From contig JXTB01000014.1 in NCBI GenBank assembly GCA_002914805.1, forward strand, positions 970,867-1,034,866: 64,000 bases of DNA, written 5' to 3'. Positions 23,060 through 34,202 of this stretch are shown piece after piece; position 1 is the first letter of the stretch; every line of letters starts with the position of its first letter. This DNA comes from Parasponia andersonii. Its lineage: Eukaryota; Streptophyta; Magnoliopsida; Rosales; Cannabaceae. Below the pieces are notes generated by a model that made no database searches, was not told the origin of the DNA, and was given only the letters and a program-made list of their open reading frames with translations. A program made the position numbers and the translations under genes.

Positions 23060-25950
23060 CTTCTTCAACATCGACACGTGAAACACATTATGCACGTGAC
23101 TTAACTATGCAGGCAGATTCAAGCGATACGCCATTGGTCCAATTCTCTCGGTGATCTCAAAGGGACCAATATACCTTGGAGCAAGCTTACCCTTAACCCC
23201 AAATCTTGTCACACCTCGCCTTGGAGTCACTTTCAGGAATACGGAATCACCAATATCGAACTCTACCTCACGCCTCTTCGGGTCAGCATAACTATTCTGG
23301 GGACTTTGAATCTCTTTGAGTCTCTCTTTGATACCCTTGATCTTCTCAGTAGTCTCTTCAATCAACTCAAGTCCAAGAGTAACATGCTCTTCAAGCTTCA
23401 CCCAACACAAAGGCAATCTACACGACCTTCCATACAACACTTCATATAGAGCCACACCCACACTGGTCTGGTAACTGTTATTATAAGCAAATTCCACCAA
23501 AGGAAGATGATCATCCCAGTTCCCACCAAAGTCCAGTATGCAACAACGTAGCATGTCCTCAAGAATCTAAATGGTTCTTTCAGACTGATCATCTGACTCA
23601 GGATGGTGAGCTGTACTGATATCTAATTGCGTACCCAATGCTTTCTGCAAGGCTCTCCAGAACTTAGAAGTGAATCTTAGATCTTTGTCAGAAACTATGC
23701 TTGAAGGCACACCATGCAAGCATATGAAATTCTCCACATACAGTCTACTGAGCTTAGTAAGAGAGTAGTCTATCCAGATCGGTATAAAATGAGCACTCTT
23801 CATCAACCGATCAACTACCACCCCAATTGCATCATTCTTCCTCAAGGTCTTCGGTAAACAGGTCACGAAGTCCATCGTGATCTTGTCCCACTTCCATTCC
23901 GGAATTGGCAACGACTGAAGTAATCCAGCTGGCCTCTGGTGTTCAGCCTTGACTCGCTGACAAGTCAAACACTTAGCCACAAAGGTAGCTACATCTATCT
24001 TCATACCTTCCACCAATACTGTCGCTTCAAGTCCCGGTACATCTTGGTACTACCCAGATGTACTGCGAACCTTGATCTATAAGCCTCTGTTAGAATGGTT
24101 TCTCGAAGATTAGGGTCATCAGCTACAGCCAACTTCCCACTGAAAAGCAAAAACACTTCTCTATTAGTACTCCAACCATCTAACTGCTCACCATTTTGAA
24201 GCCAGTTCCAGATTGTCCTCAACTGCTTGTCTTGCCACTGACTCCGCTGGATAGTCTGGAGAAGTGATGGTGAAATCACAATGTTACTCAGGCAAGCAAC
24301 CCTTTTATTCTCGAAGTACTGTAAGTTGTAATCACCAATCGCAACTGAGTTCCTCCAATATTCAAACACCAGTGCAGCTAGTGCATCATGAGGCTTCCTA
24401 CTCAGTGCATCAGCTACAACATTGGCCTTACCAGGATGATACTGTAGGTCGAAGCCATAATCCTCTATATACTCAACACATCTTCGCTGTCTCAAGTTCA
24501 AATCCTTCTGAGTAAAGAGATACTTCAAACTCTTATGATCGGAGAATATGTCGAACTTCACACCATACAAGTAACATCGCCAAATCTTCAAAGCAAAGAT
24601 CATTGCTGCAAGCTCTAGATCATGGGAGAGATAGTTCCTCTCATGTGGCTTCAACTAACGAGAAGCATAAGCCACAACTCGACCATTCTGCATCAAGACA
24701 CATCCCAAACCCGTCTTTGAAGCATCAGTATACACCACATAAGGCTCGTTACTGTCAAGAACAGTAAGAATAGGTGCAGTTGTTAAAATCTGCTTCAACC
24801 TGACAAAAGCTTCTTCACTTTCGTGATCCAAAACAAGCTTGACGTCCTTCTTGGTCAACTTCATCAAAGGCAAAGAAATTCTCGAGAAATCTTGCACAAA
24901 ACGACAGTAGTAGCCTGCCAAACCAAGGAAACTATGTACCTCTGTCACATTTCTCGGTCTTTCTCATTCCAGAACAGCTTTGATCTTAGAAGGATCAACT
25001 GAAATACCTCTGTGAGAAATCACATGACCCAAGAACTTCACTTCTGACATCCAAAAGTCATACTTTGATTTCTTGGCATATAACCAATGAACTCTCAAGG
25101 TCTTGAGTACTATCCCCAGATGTTTGACATGCTCTTCTCGAGTCTTGAATATACCAGGATGTCATCGATGAACACAACCACAAAATGATCCAAAAACGGC
25201 CTGAAGATCCGATTCATGAGATCCATAAAAGCTGCAAGAGCATTCGTTAAACCAAACGGCATCACCAGAAACTCAAAATGACCATATCTAGTTCTAAATG
25301 TTGTCTTAGGTATATCATCCTCTCTTATCTTCATCTAATAATAACCAGATCTCAAATTGATCTTAGAGAAGAATCTTGAACCACCGAGTTGATCAAACAA
25401 CTCATCTATCCTTGGCAAAGGATAATTGTTCGTCACTGTCAACTGATTCAATTTCCGATAATCCACATAAAGTCTCAACGAACCATCAGCTTTCTTCGTA
25501 AACAAGACAGAAGCACCCTAAGAAGAAGTGCTACTACGAATAAAGCCCTTGGAAAGCAAATCGTCCAACTGTTCTCTTAATTCTTCCATCTCAGCAGGTG
25601 CCATGTGATAGGCTAGAATAGAAACTGGCTGAGCTCCAAAAACTAGTTCAATACAGAACTTGATCTCCCTATCAGGTGGTAACCCTGGTAAATCTTCAGG
25701 AAATACCTCCGAATACTCACACACTACCGGAATCCATGGGTCTTGATCGTCTGTCCTTACCTCGCCATCCATGGCAAACAAGTTCCCATAACACTCGAGT
25801 TTCTTCCTTCCACCCATGCACGCTTTCAAAATAGGACTAGGCTTTAATGGACTCATTCTAGCCTGATAGATAATAGGATATCCATTACTAGGAAAAAGAG
25901 TCACCTACTTCGTACGACAGTCCACAACTGCTCGATATTTTGACAACCAA
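23060..25950 (-). pseudogene. gypsy G RT, RNase H and integrase, degraded
   Basis: Read on minus from 25950. The RT start has the LPGLPPDREI block, then [39 protein letters not shown] and the catalytic FIDDILVYS (about 25170-25144). The RNase H part contains VLDSNEPYVVYTDASKTGLG (about 24770) and [11 protein letters not shown]. The integrase has C-L-T-C-Q (about 23965), catalytic sites at the T-M-D-F block, IVSDKDLRF and the HPESDDQSE glutamate. Its C-terminal part has a KLAPRYIGPFEI segment and VFHVSML. TAG/TAA stops and a frameshift after the FIDD box interrupt it. No chromodomain follows: sequence passes straight into LTR remnant. Confidence 0.9.
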
Positions 25951-27442
25951 TCCATACCGAGTATTACGTCGTACTATCCCATCGGCAACACAATCAAATC
26001 AACAAGAAGCTTCCTATCACCCATCACAACCGGACAAGACTTACACACACTAGACACATCGGCTATTCCTCCCAAAGGTGTACCCAACGTCAATACATAA
26101 TCCAAATCAGAAAATTCCAACCCCAACAGTTGAGCAAATAATAAGGATATGAATGAATGAGATGCACCAGTATCAAACAAAACTTATGTCCAAGAGTGTG
26201 AAAGAAGAATCATACCGTCAACAAGACCTTGACCGGTGTAATCCTGAGTGTCGTCTGCTCCAGTAAAAGTATAGGCTTGGCTAGCCACCTTCCCTTTCCC
26301 CTTGTTGCCTCTCCCCTGACCAGGACGACTACTACTAGATCCTAGACCAATACTGCCATATCCACAGCCACCCTGACTCCCTGAGGCCTGAGGAGTCTGA
26401 AATTTCTGAGTAAAACCCTGAGGGCAGTACTGATGCTGATAAGGCTGAGGGGAAGTAAAAGCCTGCGAAGCACCCTGTGACTGTTGCGGCCTCGCTTAAG
26501 TGTTCTGATAGGAAATAGAATCAGACTGGCTCCTCTGCAGTCCTCCTTGAGAAAGAGGAGATTTCTGCAGATGGTTGGGACACTCCTTCTGATGACCCTG
26601 GTGGCCACAAATAAAACATCCTCTATACGGACTGCCTCTGCCACCCCCTGAAAAACCACTGATGTTCGAGCTCCCACTGTTCGGAGTATCCTGGGCTAAC
26701 TACTACCCCTGGTTCTTTTGGTGGCTTTCCTGTCATTACCTCACCGCTAGTTCCTCTTGGAATCCAAACTTTCTTCGATGGCCTCTGCCTGCTGGGCAGC
26801 CACTGCAATCTCAGGAAGAGTATGGAAGGTTTGAGTACCAATCCTGTTGAAAATGTTCCGATTCAGACGACTCTTAAACTTGGCAACTCGGTACTTCTCA
26901 CTCGTATCCGGTCCAAGAGCAACACTTGACAACTTAGTGAACTCTATCAGATTCTCATTCACCATTCTGTTACCTTGAATCAACGTCTCAAACCGGTTCA
27001 TAACTTCATCCTCTTGATCCTCATTGGCATACTGGGCCTTGAAAATCTACTCAAAGTCTTCCCAAGTTAAGCCCACTACATCTTGCATCCGTTCCACTAT
27101 TTTCCACCAACGAATGGCACTCCCCATCAAACGGGTAACAGCAAACACAGCTCAAAACTCAACCGGAGTACCAAGGGCCAGAAAGTGCCTCTTCATCTCA
27201 GGCAACCAAGCAATTTCTGTGACAACGTCTGGACTACCATCAAACTGCCCTGGCTGGAGACGCATGAACCGTTAGAGATGATTAGCCTGATCCAACTAAC
27301 GTTCCCTCAGAGCTAAAGGCTGATAGTCTAGATTGCTCATCTGGACGAATGCATGCTGCATTGCCTCAATCAGATGAGTGAAATCCAGACAAGGAGATTC
27401 GGCACTCGGCTGGTGTCTTGGAACTCTTCTAGGAGGCATCAT
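25951..27442 (-). pseudogene. gypsy G gag and protease, degraded
   Basis: The start M-M-P-P-R-R is at 27442. The retrotransposon gag core follows (AIRWWKIVERMQD near 27110, then ANEDQEDEVMNRFETL near 27000). A zinc knuckle C-F-I-C-G-H-Q-G-H lies near 26620, in a different frame from the capsid. The aspartic protease has DTGASHSFIS (about 26178-26149), with the catalytic D-T-G intact. Several stops and frame changes divide it. Gag forms the particle; the protease would cleave the polyprotein. Confidence 0.87.
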
Positions 27443-27553
27443 TACATGTCTGAAACAATATGCCAAACTCTTTGTGAGATAATGATGCATGCTTATCATA
27501 AAAAAAACTTCAATCTAGTTTAATGGTCATACGTCCGAGCTGTTAAACTCAAA

Positions 27554-27565
27554 GCTCTGATACCA
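27554..27565 (-). other. Primer-binding site of gypsy G
   Basis: On minus the bases read TGGTATCAGAGC, an exact match to the usual initiator tRNA-Met PBS. It lies eight bases from the LTR start at 27574. Confidence 0.9.
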
Positions 27566-27573
27566 AAAATTTC

Positions 27574-28537
27574 TGTCACGACCCAAAACCCGGGCCAGTG
27601 TCAGAAGAGGAATTTCACAAAGGTGAGAAATTCCTTGATTTATTTGAAATGTGTCAAAAGTTCTAGTTTTTAAAAAAATAGCCCATTTAAATAAAATAAT
27701 CAGAATTCCATCCCGTGAACCACTCCTCCAGTTCGTATACACCATTAAACATAGACTGAATAATAATTAAAAATCACAAAGTCACATGAAAGCCCAAGCA
27801 TCACCATCATCCACAACAAAAGCCAAATACATGAATGGCATACATAAGTTCGCAGATAAAATAGAAAGCAGTAATCTTGGTTCAATGCTAATACAAAACC
27901 CAATAGTCCAAAGATGACAACAAAAACACAATCCAACGGCTGGATCAAAAAGTCAAACTTAAACTCGAAATACCCAAAAATGGCAATTTTTAATCCGAGC
28001 AAAATGGGGTTGAGATATATATACCTTGATGATCCTTGAGACGAGACGAATCCAACGGGACCGGTTGGAAGTCGAATGGTGGCCGGAATCATCGCTGGTG
28101 ACGAAATCTCCGAAACGGCGTCTAAACAGTTTTTCGGCGATGCAGACGTCGGCAGTGACTGAGGAAGGGCGGTGGAGCTTCGGCGCGGTCTGGCGAGTCG
28201 ACTCTGGTCGGTGGCGCGGGCGGACGACGGCCGGAGCAGCGCGGCTGCTCCTCCGGTGGGTTGCGGCCGAGAAACGCAGAGAGAGAGAGAGAGAGATCGG
28301 GGGGAAGAGAGCAAGAGAAAGGAATATGACAGGGCACGTGGCCTTGTCTTTTAGGGCTGTGCAATTTTTCAAAAATTGCACATAAGTCCCCAAATTTTAA
28401 ATATCTATCAATCTAGTCTTCTAAAAATTACAATTTAGTCCATCTGTGTAAAATTTTTGCAAATCAATCCCCCCAATATTTTATCCAGAAAATTGGTAAA
28501 ATATCCAAATTACTCTCCCAAAATCTGGGTTTTTACA
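27574..28537 (-). repeat. 5' LTR of gypsy G (internally deleted)
   Basis: 964 bp, starting TGTCACGACC and ending TTTTTACA. Compared with the left LTR it lacks 1217 bp. The join lies at ATGACAACAAA, a sequence that occurs twice in the left copy (21293-21303 and 22510-22520). Confidence 0.9.
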
Positions 28538-28542
28538 GTTAT

Positions 28543-31157
28543 AATTTACCATAATCATGAACTAATGATAAAACATTCATCATCTTTACAATTAAAAATA
28601 TTAAAAGACCTCATCTTTGTTAAATGAATACGCTTCATTCAATTCTAAACTCCCCTCAATCAAATTAAACTAAATAAAATCGTACCTTCTTTATCAATTT
28701 CAATTTTCTATTTCCTTATAGCTTTCATAGCCATTTCTTTCTTCTTTTTTGTCCAATGATGAAGCTATAGCCATCTTTTATCAATAGTTAGTCATTTTAT
28801 CTTACGTTACTTCATCTAAACTCGCATCCATCGTCAATGCCTCTACTCTTTTGATAATGAATATTCCACAATCAGTATAATGTGCTCCATTATGCTTATC
28901 TTATCATAGATGAGTTGTAGTATATTTAACTTTTAATATATATGGATTTTCCTAGGTTCTGACCACTTAGTTTTTAGTATAATGTGCTACATTAGAGCTG
29001 GAATCTGCAAATATATGAACTAAATACACACGACTATGAATGAAACGCACAAATTTATTAACCAAACACAAGTTAAACTGGTAATAAAAAATTAATGGAC
29101 CAGTATGAAAAATCGTAAACCAAAAAAAATTAGAAATTACATGAACATTCCTTTTAAATTAACAACTATGAACCGTACACAACTATACTGCTAAAACAAA
29201 TAATGTACAAAAATCAATTCATAGTACTAAGCATTGAAAAATAATGAATTTAAAATTAATAGAATATAATTTATGAACTCAACTTATTATTTATGAATGA
29301 CTATTAAAAAATCATGAACTAAATAAAATTGAATATTACATAGACCTACGTTTTAAATTGACAACTATGAACCACGCATAATTATGTAGTTAAAACAAAT
29401 ACTATACAGAAATCAATTCATGGTACCCAGTATTGAAAAAATGATGAACCTAAATTTAATAGAATATAATTTATGAACTCAGCTTACTATATATGAACAA
29501 TAATGTAAAATTCATGAACTATTGTGAAAAAATCATGAATCACTATGAAAAATTCATGAACCAAATTGAATTGGATATTACATAAACTTGTCTTTTAAAT
29601 TGACAATTATGAACCACACACAATTATGGAGTTAAAATAAATATCGTACAGAAATTAGTTCATTATACCAATTATTAAAAAAATAATGAACCTAAAATTA
29701 ATAGAATATTATTTATGAACTCAACTTATTTTTATGAACGACAATGAAAAATTCATAAACCAGTATAAAATAATTATAAACTACTATGAAAAATTTATGA
29801 ACCAAATAGAATTAGATATTACATGAATATATGCACTCGAGTATATGAATGCTCCAACAATAATATCAAAGAAATACTCTATTAAATTAAAATAAGTAAG
29901 CAAATGTTTGAAGCATAAAATATTCTCCAGCCATTCAAATATTATTGTACATGCTCTCTATACCATTCTCATTTTTTTATACATAAGAAGTTCATGACTC
30001 TTAATTAACTCTGGCTAAAAATAAAATACCTTATAAGTCAAATACAACTGATATGGGTTTGTGGGTCAAAAACTTGATATGAGTTTTAGGTACATATGAT
30101 GGTCACTCAATCAAGTATTTGTCATACAAGGAATATACAACAAAAGTACCATGCAAAAGTTCAAAAGAGGATGCTCTCAAAGCCAAAAGTAAAGGCTTCA
30201 GAAGGCTACAATATTTTGAATTAAAAATGAACTAAAATCTATAAATCACACTTAACTTATATTAGAATTAATGTACAACAATATAAATCTATATACTAAA
30301 TTGAATTAGTTTTGGACTACAAATAAATCTTATGAGATTAAAAACTTTTTTAATTACCTCTAATCTAAATCAATACAAAGAAAAAATGCACACATACAAG
30401 GATTGTTATGCATTTACCATATATTTGATTCAAGCTAAAAGCAATAAATGCACCTAGGTTATTGAAACTTGTTAACGACTAATGGAAATGGACATGAGTG
30501 TTATATTTGTTATTATTAGAAATCATCTACACAACTTAAAACAACCTGTTCATATACCATAATAGGTAGAAAGTGACACACAGAATCATATATATGAACC
30601 ACATACCAATTGAACATGCAGGTAAAAAGTAACACACAAAAAAATATATCTGTAAATTAACGTGCCATCCATATTTAAACATATATAGATTTTCACAATG
30701 ACACTATAATAAGGTAATCTCTTTCTTAAATACTTCTTTTTAATTAATTAAATCAAGCAAGCAATAAGAAAGAACCATAATTTGTTGTGAGATCATATAG
30801 CTACAAGTTGTAGCCAAAACAAGTGGAGACAATAGGTAAGACCTTACTAAAATATTTATTTAATTACGGTCACTAGCATGAACTTTCTATGCTCCATACA
30901 TGCTACTTTATTCTAATTTAATCCTTGTAAACAATCAAATACACTCATTGTATCACAAAATATATATATATATAAAGCTAAAGTTTACAAACACTAACCC
31001 AATAATTCTCGTAGACATAATTCATCAAACAAGTCGTATACATTGTTCTCCTTAGTAGCTCATTTATTCATGAATCCAATAGTTCTCTTAGAGGCAATTC
31101 ATTAAACAGATTATGTGCATTGTTTTATCAGAGAGCTCTATCTAATTATTTAGGATT
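28543..31157. other. AT-rich region with degenerate tandem repeats, no gene recognised
   Basis: About 2.6 kb between gypsy G and gypsy B. From about 29130 to 29830 it has repeats of roughly 200-240 bp (landmark TATGAACC at about 29167, 29366 and 29608), rich in ATGAAC motifs. At 30996-31149 there is a 77-bp tandem duplication, and a TA run lies near 30960. I see no coding signal. Confidence 0.6.
30996..31149. repeat. 77-bp tandem duplication
   Basis: Two diverged copies, 30996-31072 and 31073-31149, both beginning AAYCCAATARTTCTC and containing ACATTGTT-type text at the same offset. It ends eight bases before the gypsy B target duplication. Confidence 0.8.
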
Positions 31158-31162
31158 CTAAG

Positions 31163-31908
31163 TGTGGGACCTATTCCCAAGTCATACGCCACGTGGACAA
31201 CCGAGCGGCAAAACAGGTCACAAAAGGGGTCCACCGTCCAACAGGTGTCGAGAGTGATTAGTTAAAGGCTACGCGGGTCACACGTGATTTCACAATCAGC
31301 TATTGGGCCGTCTGAAGTTAGGGCCGAGCCCATCACAGACCCTGGACAGTCTCGGCCCAGTCCGACTCTTACCTCGACAGTTGGGGGGTCGGAAGCTCCA
31401 AGGGTCTTCCACCTGAATACAATGGCTCTTACCCCGACAGCTGGGGGGTCGGAAGCCCCAAGAGTCTTCCACCTGAATACAATGGAAAGCAACTCATGAC
31501 TCTAGACCCAAATAGAGTATTTAATACGATCCTAGGTAGGCGTGCCCAAGGGGCAAGCCGTCTTGACAGAACAGTGATTTACCCAAATCTCACCCCTGAC
31601 AGATTCAAGCCATAGGTTGCGGCAGAAATCAGGCTACGGCGATACAGAGGAGATCACGGAAATCTTGGCCCGTGACCTTATGAGCAAGAAACAAACATAT
31701 ACTCATACTGAACTAATTCCTTGCTACCCTATCAAAGATAAACCACTGACTTAAGCATCGGAGAATTTTTGCAGGTAGCCACCCCTGCCTCTCCGACCCT
31801 TCATGGAATTCAGAGTACTTTGGGATAGCGAGGACACATGGACAGTTAGATAATACAACATCAGTGGTTCAGAGACACGTGGACGGCTAGTGAGAAACCA
31901 CTCCAACA
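31163..31908 (+). repeat. 5' LTR of gypsy B (promoter deleted)
   Basis: 746 bp against 947 bp for the 3' LTR. The difference is accounted for by two copies instead of three of a 60-bp unit and by a 140-bp loss at about 31678, where the 3' LTR has 44821-44960 with its TATA-like box. Confidence 0.93.
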
Positions 31909-31911
31909 GTT

Positions 31912-31929
31912 TGGCGCCGTCTGTGGGAA
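31912..31929 (+). other. Primer-binding site of gypsy B
   Basis: TGGCGCCGTCTGTGGGAA is identical to the gypsy A PBS and lies three bases after the LTR. Confidence 0.82.
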
Positions 31930-32003
31930 AAGGTGGAGCGCGAGAAAAAGAGTAGGAGACTCATGACTATGCTCTCCCCAAACAAAAAGCCATATAACAT
32001 CTG

Positions 32004-33715
32004 ATGGCACCCTCCAGAATGACAACCAGGAGCACACGTCCCGACGCTGAAGGGAGCTCCCGAGAAGCACGACCAAACCCAGAGCAGAAGCTGGATCAGA
32101 TGCTTGCTGCCCTGGCGGAAGCAAACCAGAAGGCAGAGATGGCCCACAAGGCCATCCTAGGTTTAAGGGACGAGGTCGCAGAGGTACGCAAAGATAACGC
32201 TGCCTCGAAGGGTTGCTGGCGAGTGAAGATAAGACCCAGCGGAGGGAAGATTTTGACGAAGAAGTCCAACAAGAATTCGGAAGTCAACCACGAGGAGAAG
32301 CTCCCGCCCCATCCGGGTCGTGGATGCAGGGGGCATGGCAAAGCCAATCGAGACCCTTCCAAACCAGGGGGGCAATGGGCGGAAGACGCTATGGAAGCCC
32401 AGGAGGTACGCCCCCCGACTGGAAGCAAGAGATGATGACAGAGTTGGGTAAGAGACTTGGGGCCCATCACAGCCAGACCCCCGACGATCTGGCAGAACAA
32501 ACTGTGCGAGGGATCAATCGGACGGTATTCGCCGACTGGATCTAGATGGAACCCAGACCGAGGGACTTCATGACCCCGACCTTCAGGCTATTCGAGGGGA
32601 AAACCGACCCCCTCGACCATATATACCACTTTCAGCAGAAGATGGCCTTGGGAACCAGGGACGAGGCCGTGACCTGTAAAGTCTTCTCTACGACTCTGAC
32701 GGGACCAGCCCTGCTATGGTTCAGACAGCTCCTAGAAAAGTCTATAAACGGGTTCGAAAACTTCTGCAAACTTTTCCTAAAGCAGTACGCAGGTGCCTAG
32801 AGACAACAAAAAATCATGCGAGACCTAGACCATTTGGAGCAGGCTACAGATGAGTCCCCATGAGAGTACCTCTCGCGTTTTCTTGAGGTTATGTCACTGG
32901 TCCATAACACCGACTCGGTCCAAGCTGCAGGCTCATTCGTCAGGAGCCTGCAGCCAGGATCAATGCTATCGGACCACCTCTTTTTGAATCTTCTGTACGA
33001 TATGGCGGACGTCCAGGCGAAATCGGAAGGGTATTCAGGATACTGGAAAGCCACCAAAAGGCACCCAAGACCACTGCCGCGATAACAACGACGCCAGTAC
33101 AAATCCCAGCCCTGCAAGAGGTGAAGAGGCCCTCACCAGGCCAAGGGCCGGCTCCAAAGCAGGAAGCCCCCATCTGGGACAGTCAGAAAGGTGGCAAGAG
33201 GAGGAAGATGTCCCATGACCCTCTACCGAAATATGAGCTCAACACGCCGATCGACGTGATCTATCTCCAAAACAAAGAGAAGGGCATTTTCAAAGACCCA
33301 CCCAAATCTGGCGTCCCAGAGCATATGAAGAACAGGTATTGCCAGTTCCACAAAGACTTCGGGCACAACACCGTCCACTGCCGCAACCTTTATGCTTAGG
33401 TCATGATGGCGATCCATGCCGGCAGGTTGAAATAGTACGTGAATACTGGCGGAACCCAGCCACTGGAAGACGTGACCAGGCCTGAGAAAGGGAAGCAGAC
33501 CCAAGCCTCTGGGTCAGGAGAGCAGACCCTGAGGATAGTGCCGACCATCGTGGACAGGCCAGAGCCGACCCAGGATCAAGAGGAAAAAGAAAGATGCCTC
33601 AAAAAACCTGAGGGTAGGGTGAAGCGCTTGTGGGGGATGGGTCATTCCGTCAACCATTTGATGTCGGGAGAAAGCCGCACCTCTGCCGCCCCCATCATTT
33701 TCACCCAGCAAGATT
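32004..33715 (+). pseudogene. gypsy B gag, degraded
   Basis: The start is at 32004 or the in-frame 32019 (M-T-T-R-S-T-R-P-D, matching gypsy A). A one-base loss near 32200 shifts the N-terminal coiled coil into the frame that runs to TAG 32543-32545. The next frame continues directly with M-E-P-R-P-R-D-F and FEGKTDPLDHIYH (32546-32800). Further breaks are a TAG near 32798 and a TGA near 32860. The knuckle-like YCQFH...GHNTVHC lies near 33337-33380. The protein would be the particle-forming gag of a Tat element. Confidence 0.87.
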
Positions 33716-34202
33716 TAACTACGGTACGCCAGCCTCACGATGATCCCTTGGTGATTAAACTGCAGATCGGCTCCGCATTGGTCGGAAGGGTCCTGGTCGA
33801 TGGTGGAAGCAGTGTCGATATCCTATTCCTCAGCACATTCGAGAATATGGGTCTAGATCGAAGCGTACTTAGGCCGACCTGTTAGCCACTGTTCGCTTTC
33901 GACAGCACGAAGGTCTGCCCTTTGGGCGTTGTGACCCTGAATGTCTGCACTGCTGAGAGATGCTTGGATGTGATTTCGTCGTCATTGACTGCCAGTCCTC
34001 CTTCATCGTCATCATGGGAAGGGGATAGATCTACGCCATGCATGGGGTCGCTTCCACCCTCCACCAGGTCTTAAGATGTCAATCAAAGGATGGTACCTAC
34101 ATGATTGACATCAAGGGAGACCAGGCCTCCGCAAAGAAATGCTTTTCAGCCGCCCTGAGAGGAGCCGACGCGAGTGCAAGCACCGCAACCGGGGACATAT
34201 AG
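33716..34202 (+). pseudogene. gypsy B aspartic protease, degraded
   Basis: VLVDGGSSVDILFLSTF (about 33793) holds the catalytic D-G-G. A TAG at about 33882 replaces the glutamine found in gypsy A, and a one-base loss near 33972 shifts the frame. A TAG replaces the tryptophan near 34026. The segment ends at the shared TAG 34200-34202. Confidence 0.83.

Larger units (their letters stand above)
20949..28537 (-). mobile_element. Ty3/gypsy retrotransposon G, Tekay/Del-like chromovirus
   Basis: A 7.6-kb minus-strand element flanked by perfect GTTAT duplications (20944-20948 and 28538-28542). Both LTRs start TGTCACGACCCAAAACCC. The PBS exactly matches initiator tRNA-Met. The polyprotein order is gag, protease, RT, RNase H, integrase, with frame interruptions. 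Lineage is inferred from RT blocks such as [19 protein letters not shown]. The two LTRs are very unequal: the left (3') copy is about 2.1 kb and the right (5') copy is 964 bp, because of separate deletions. Confidence 0.93.
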
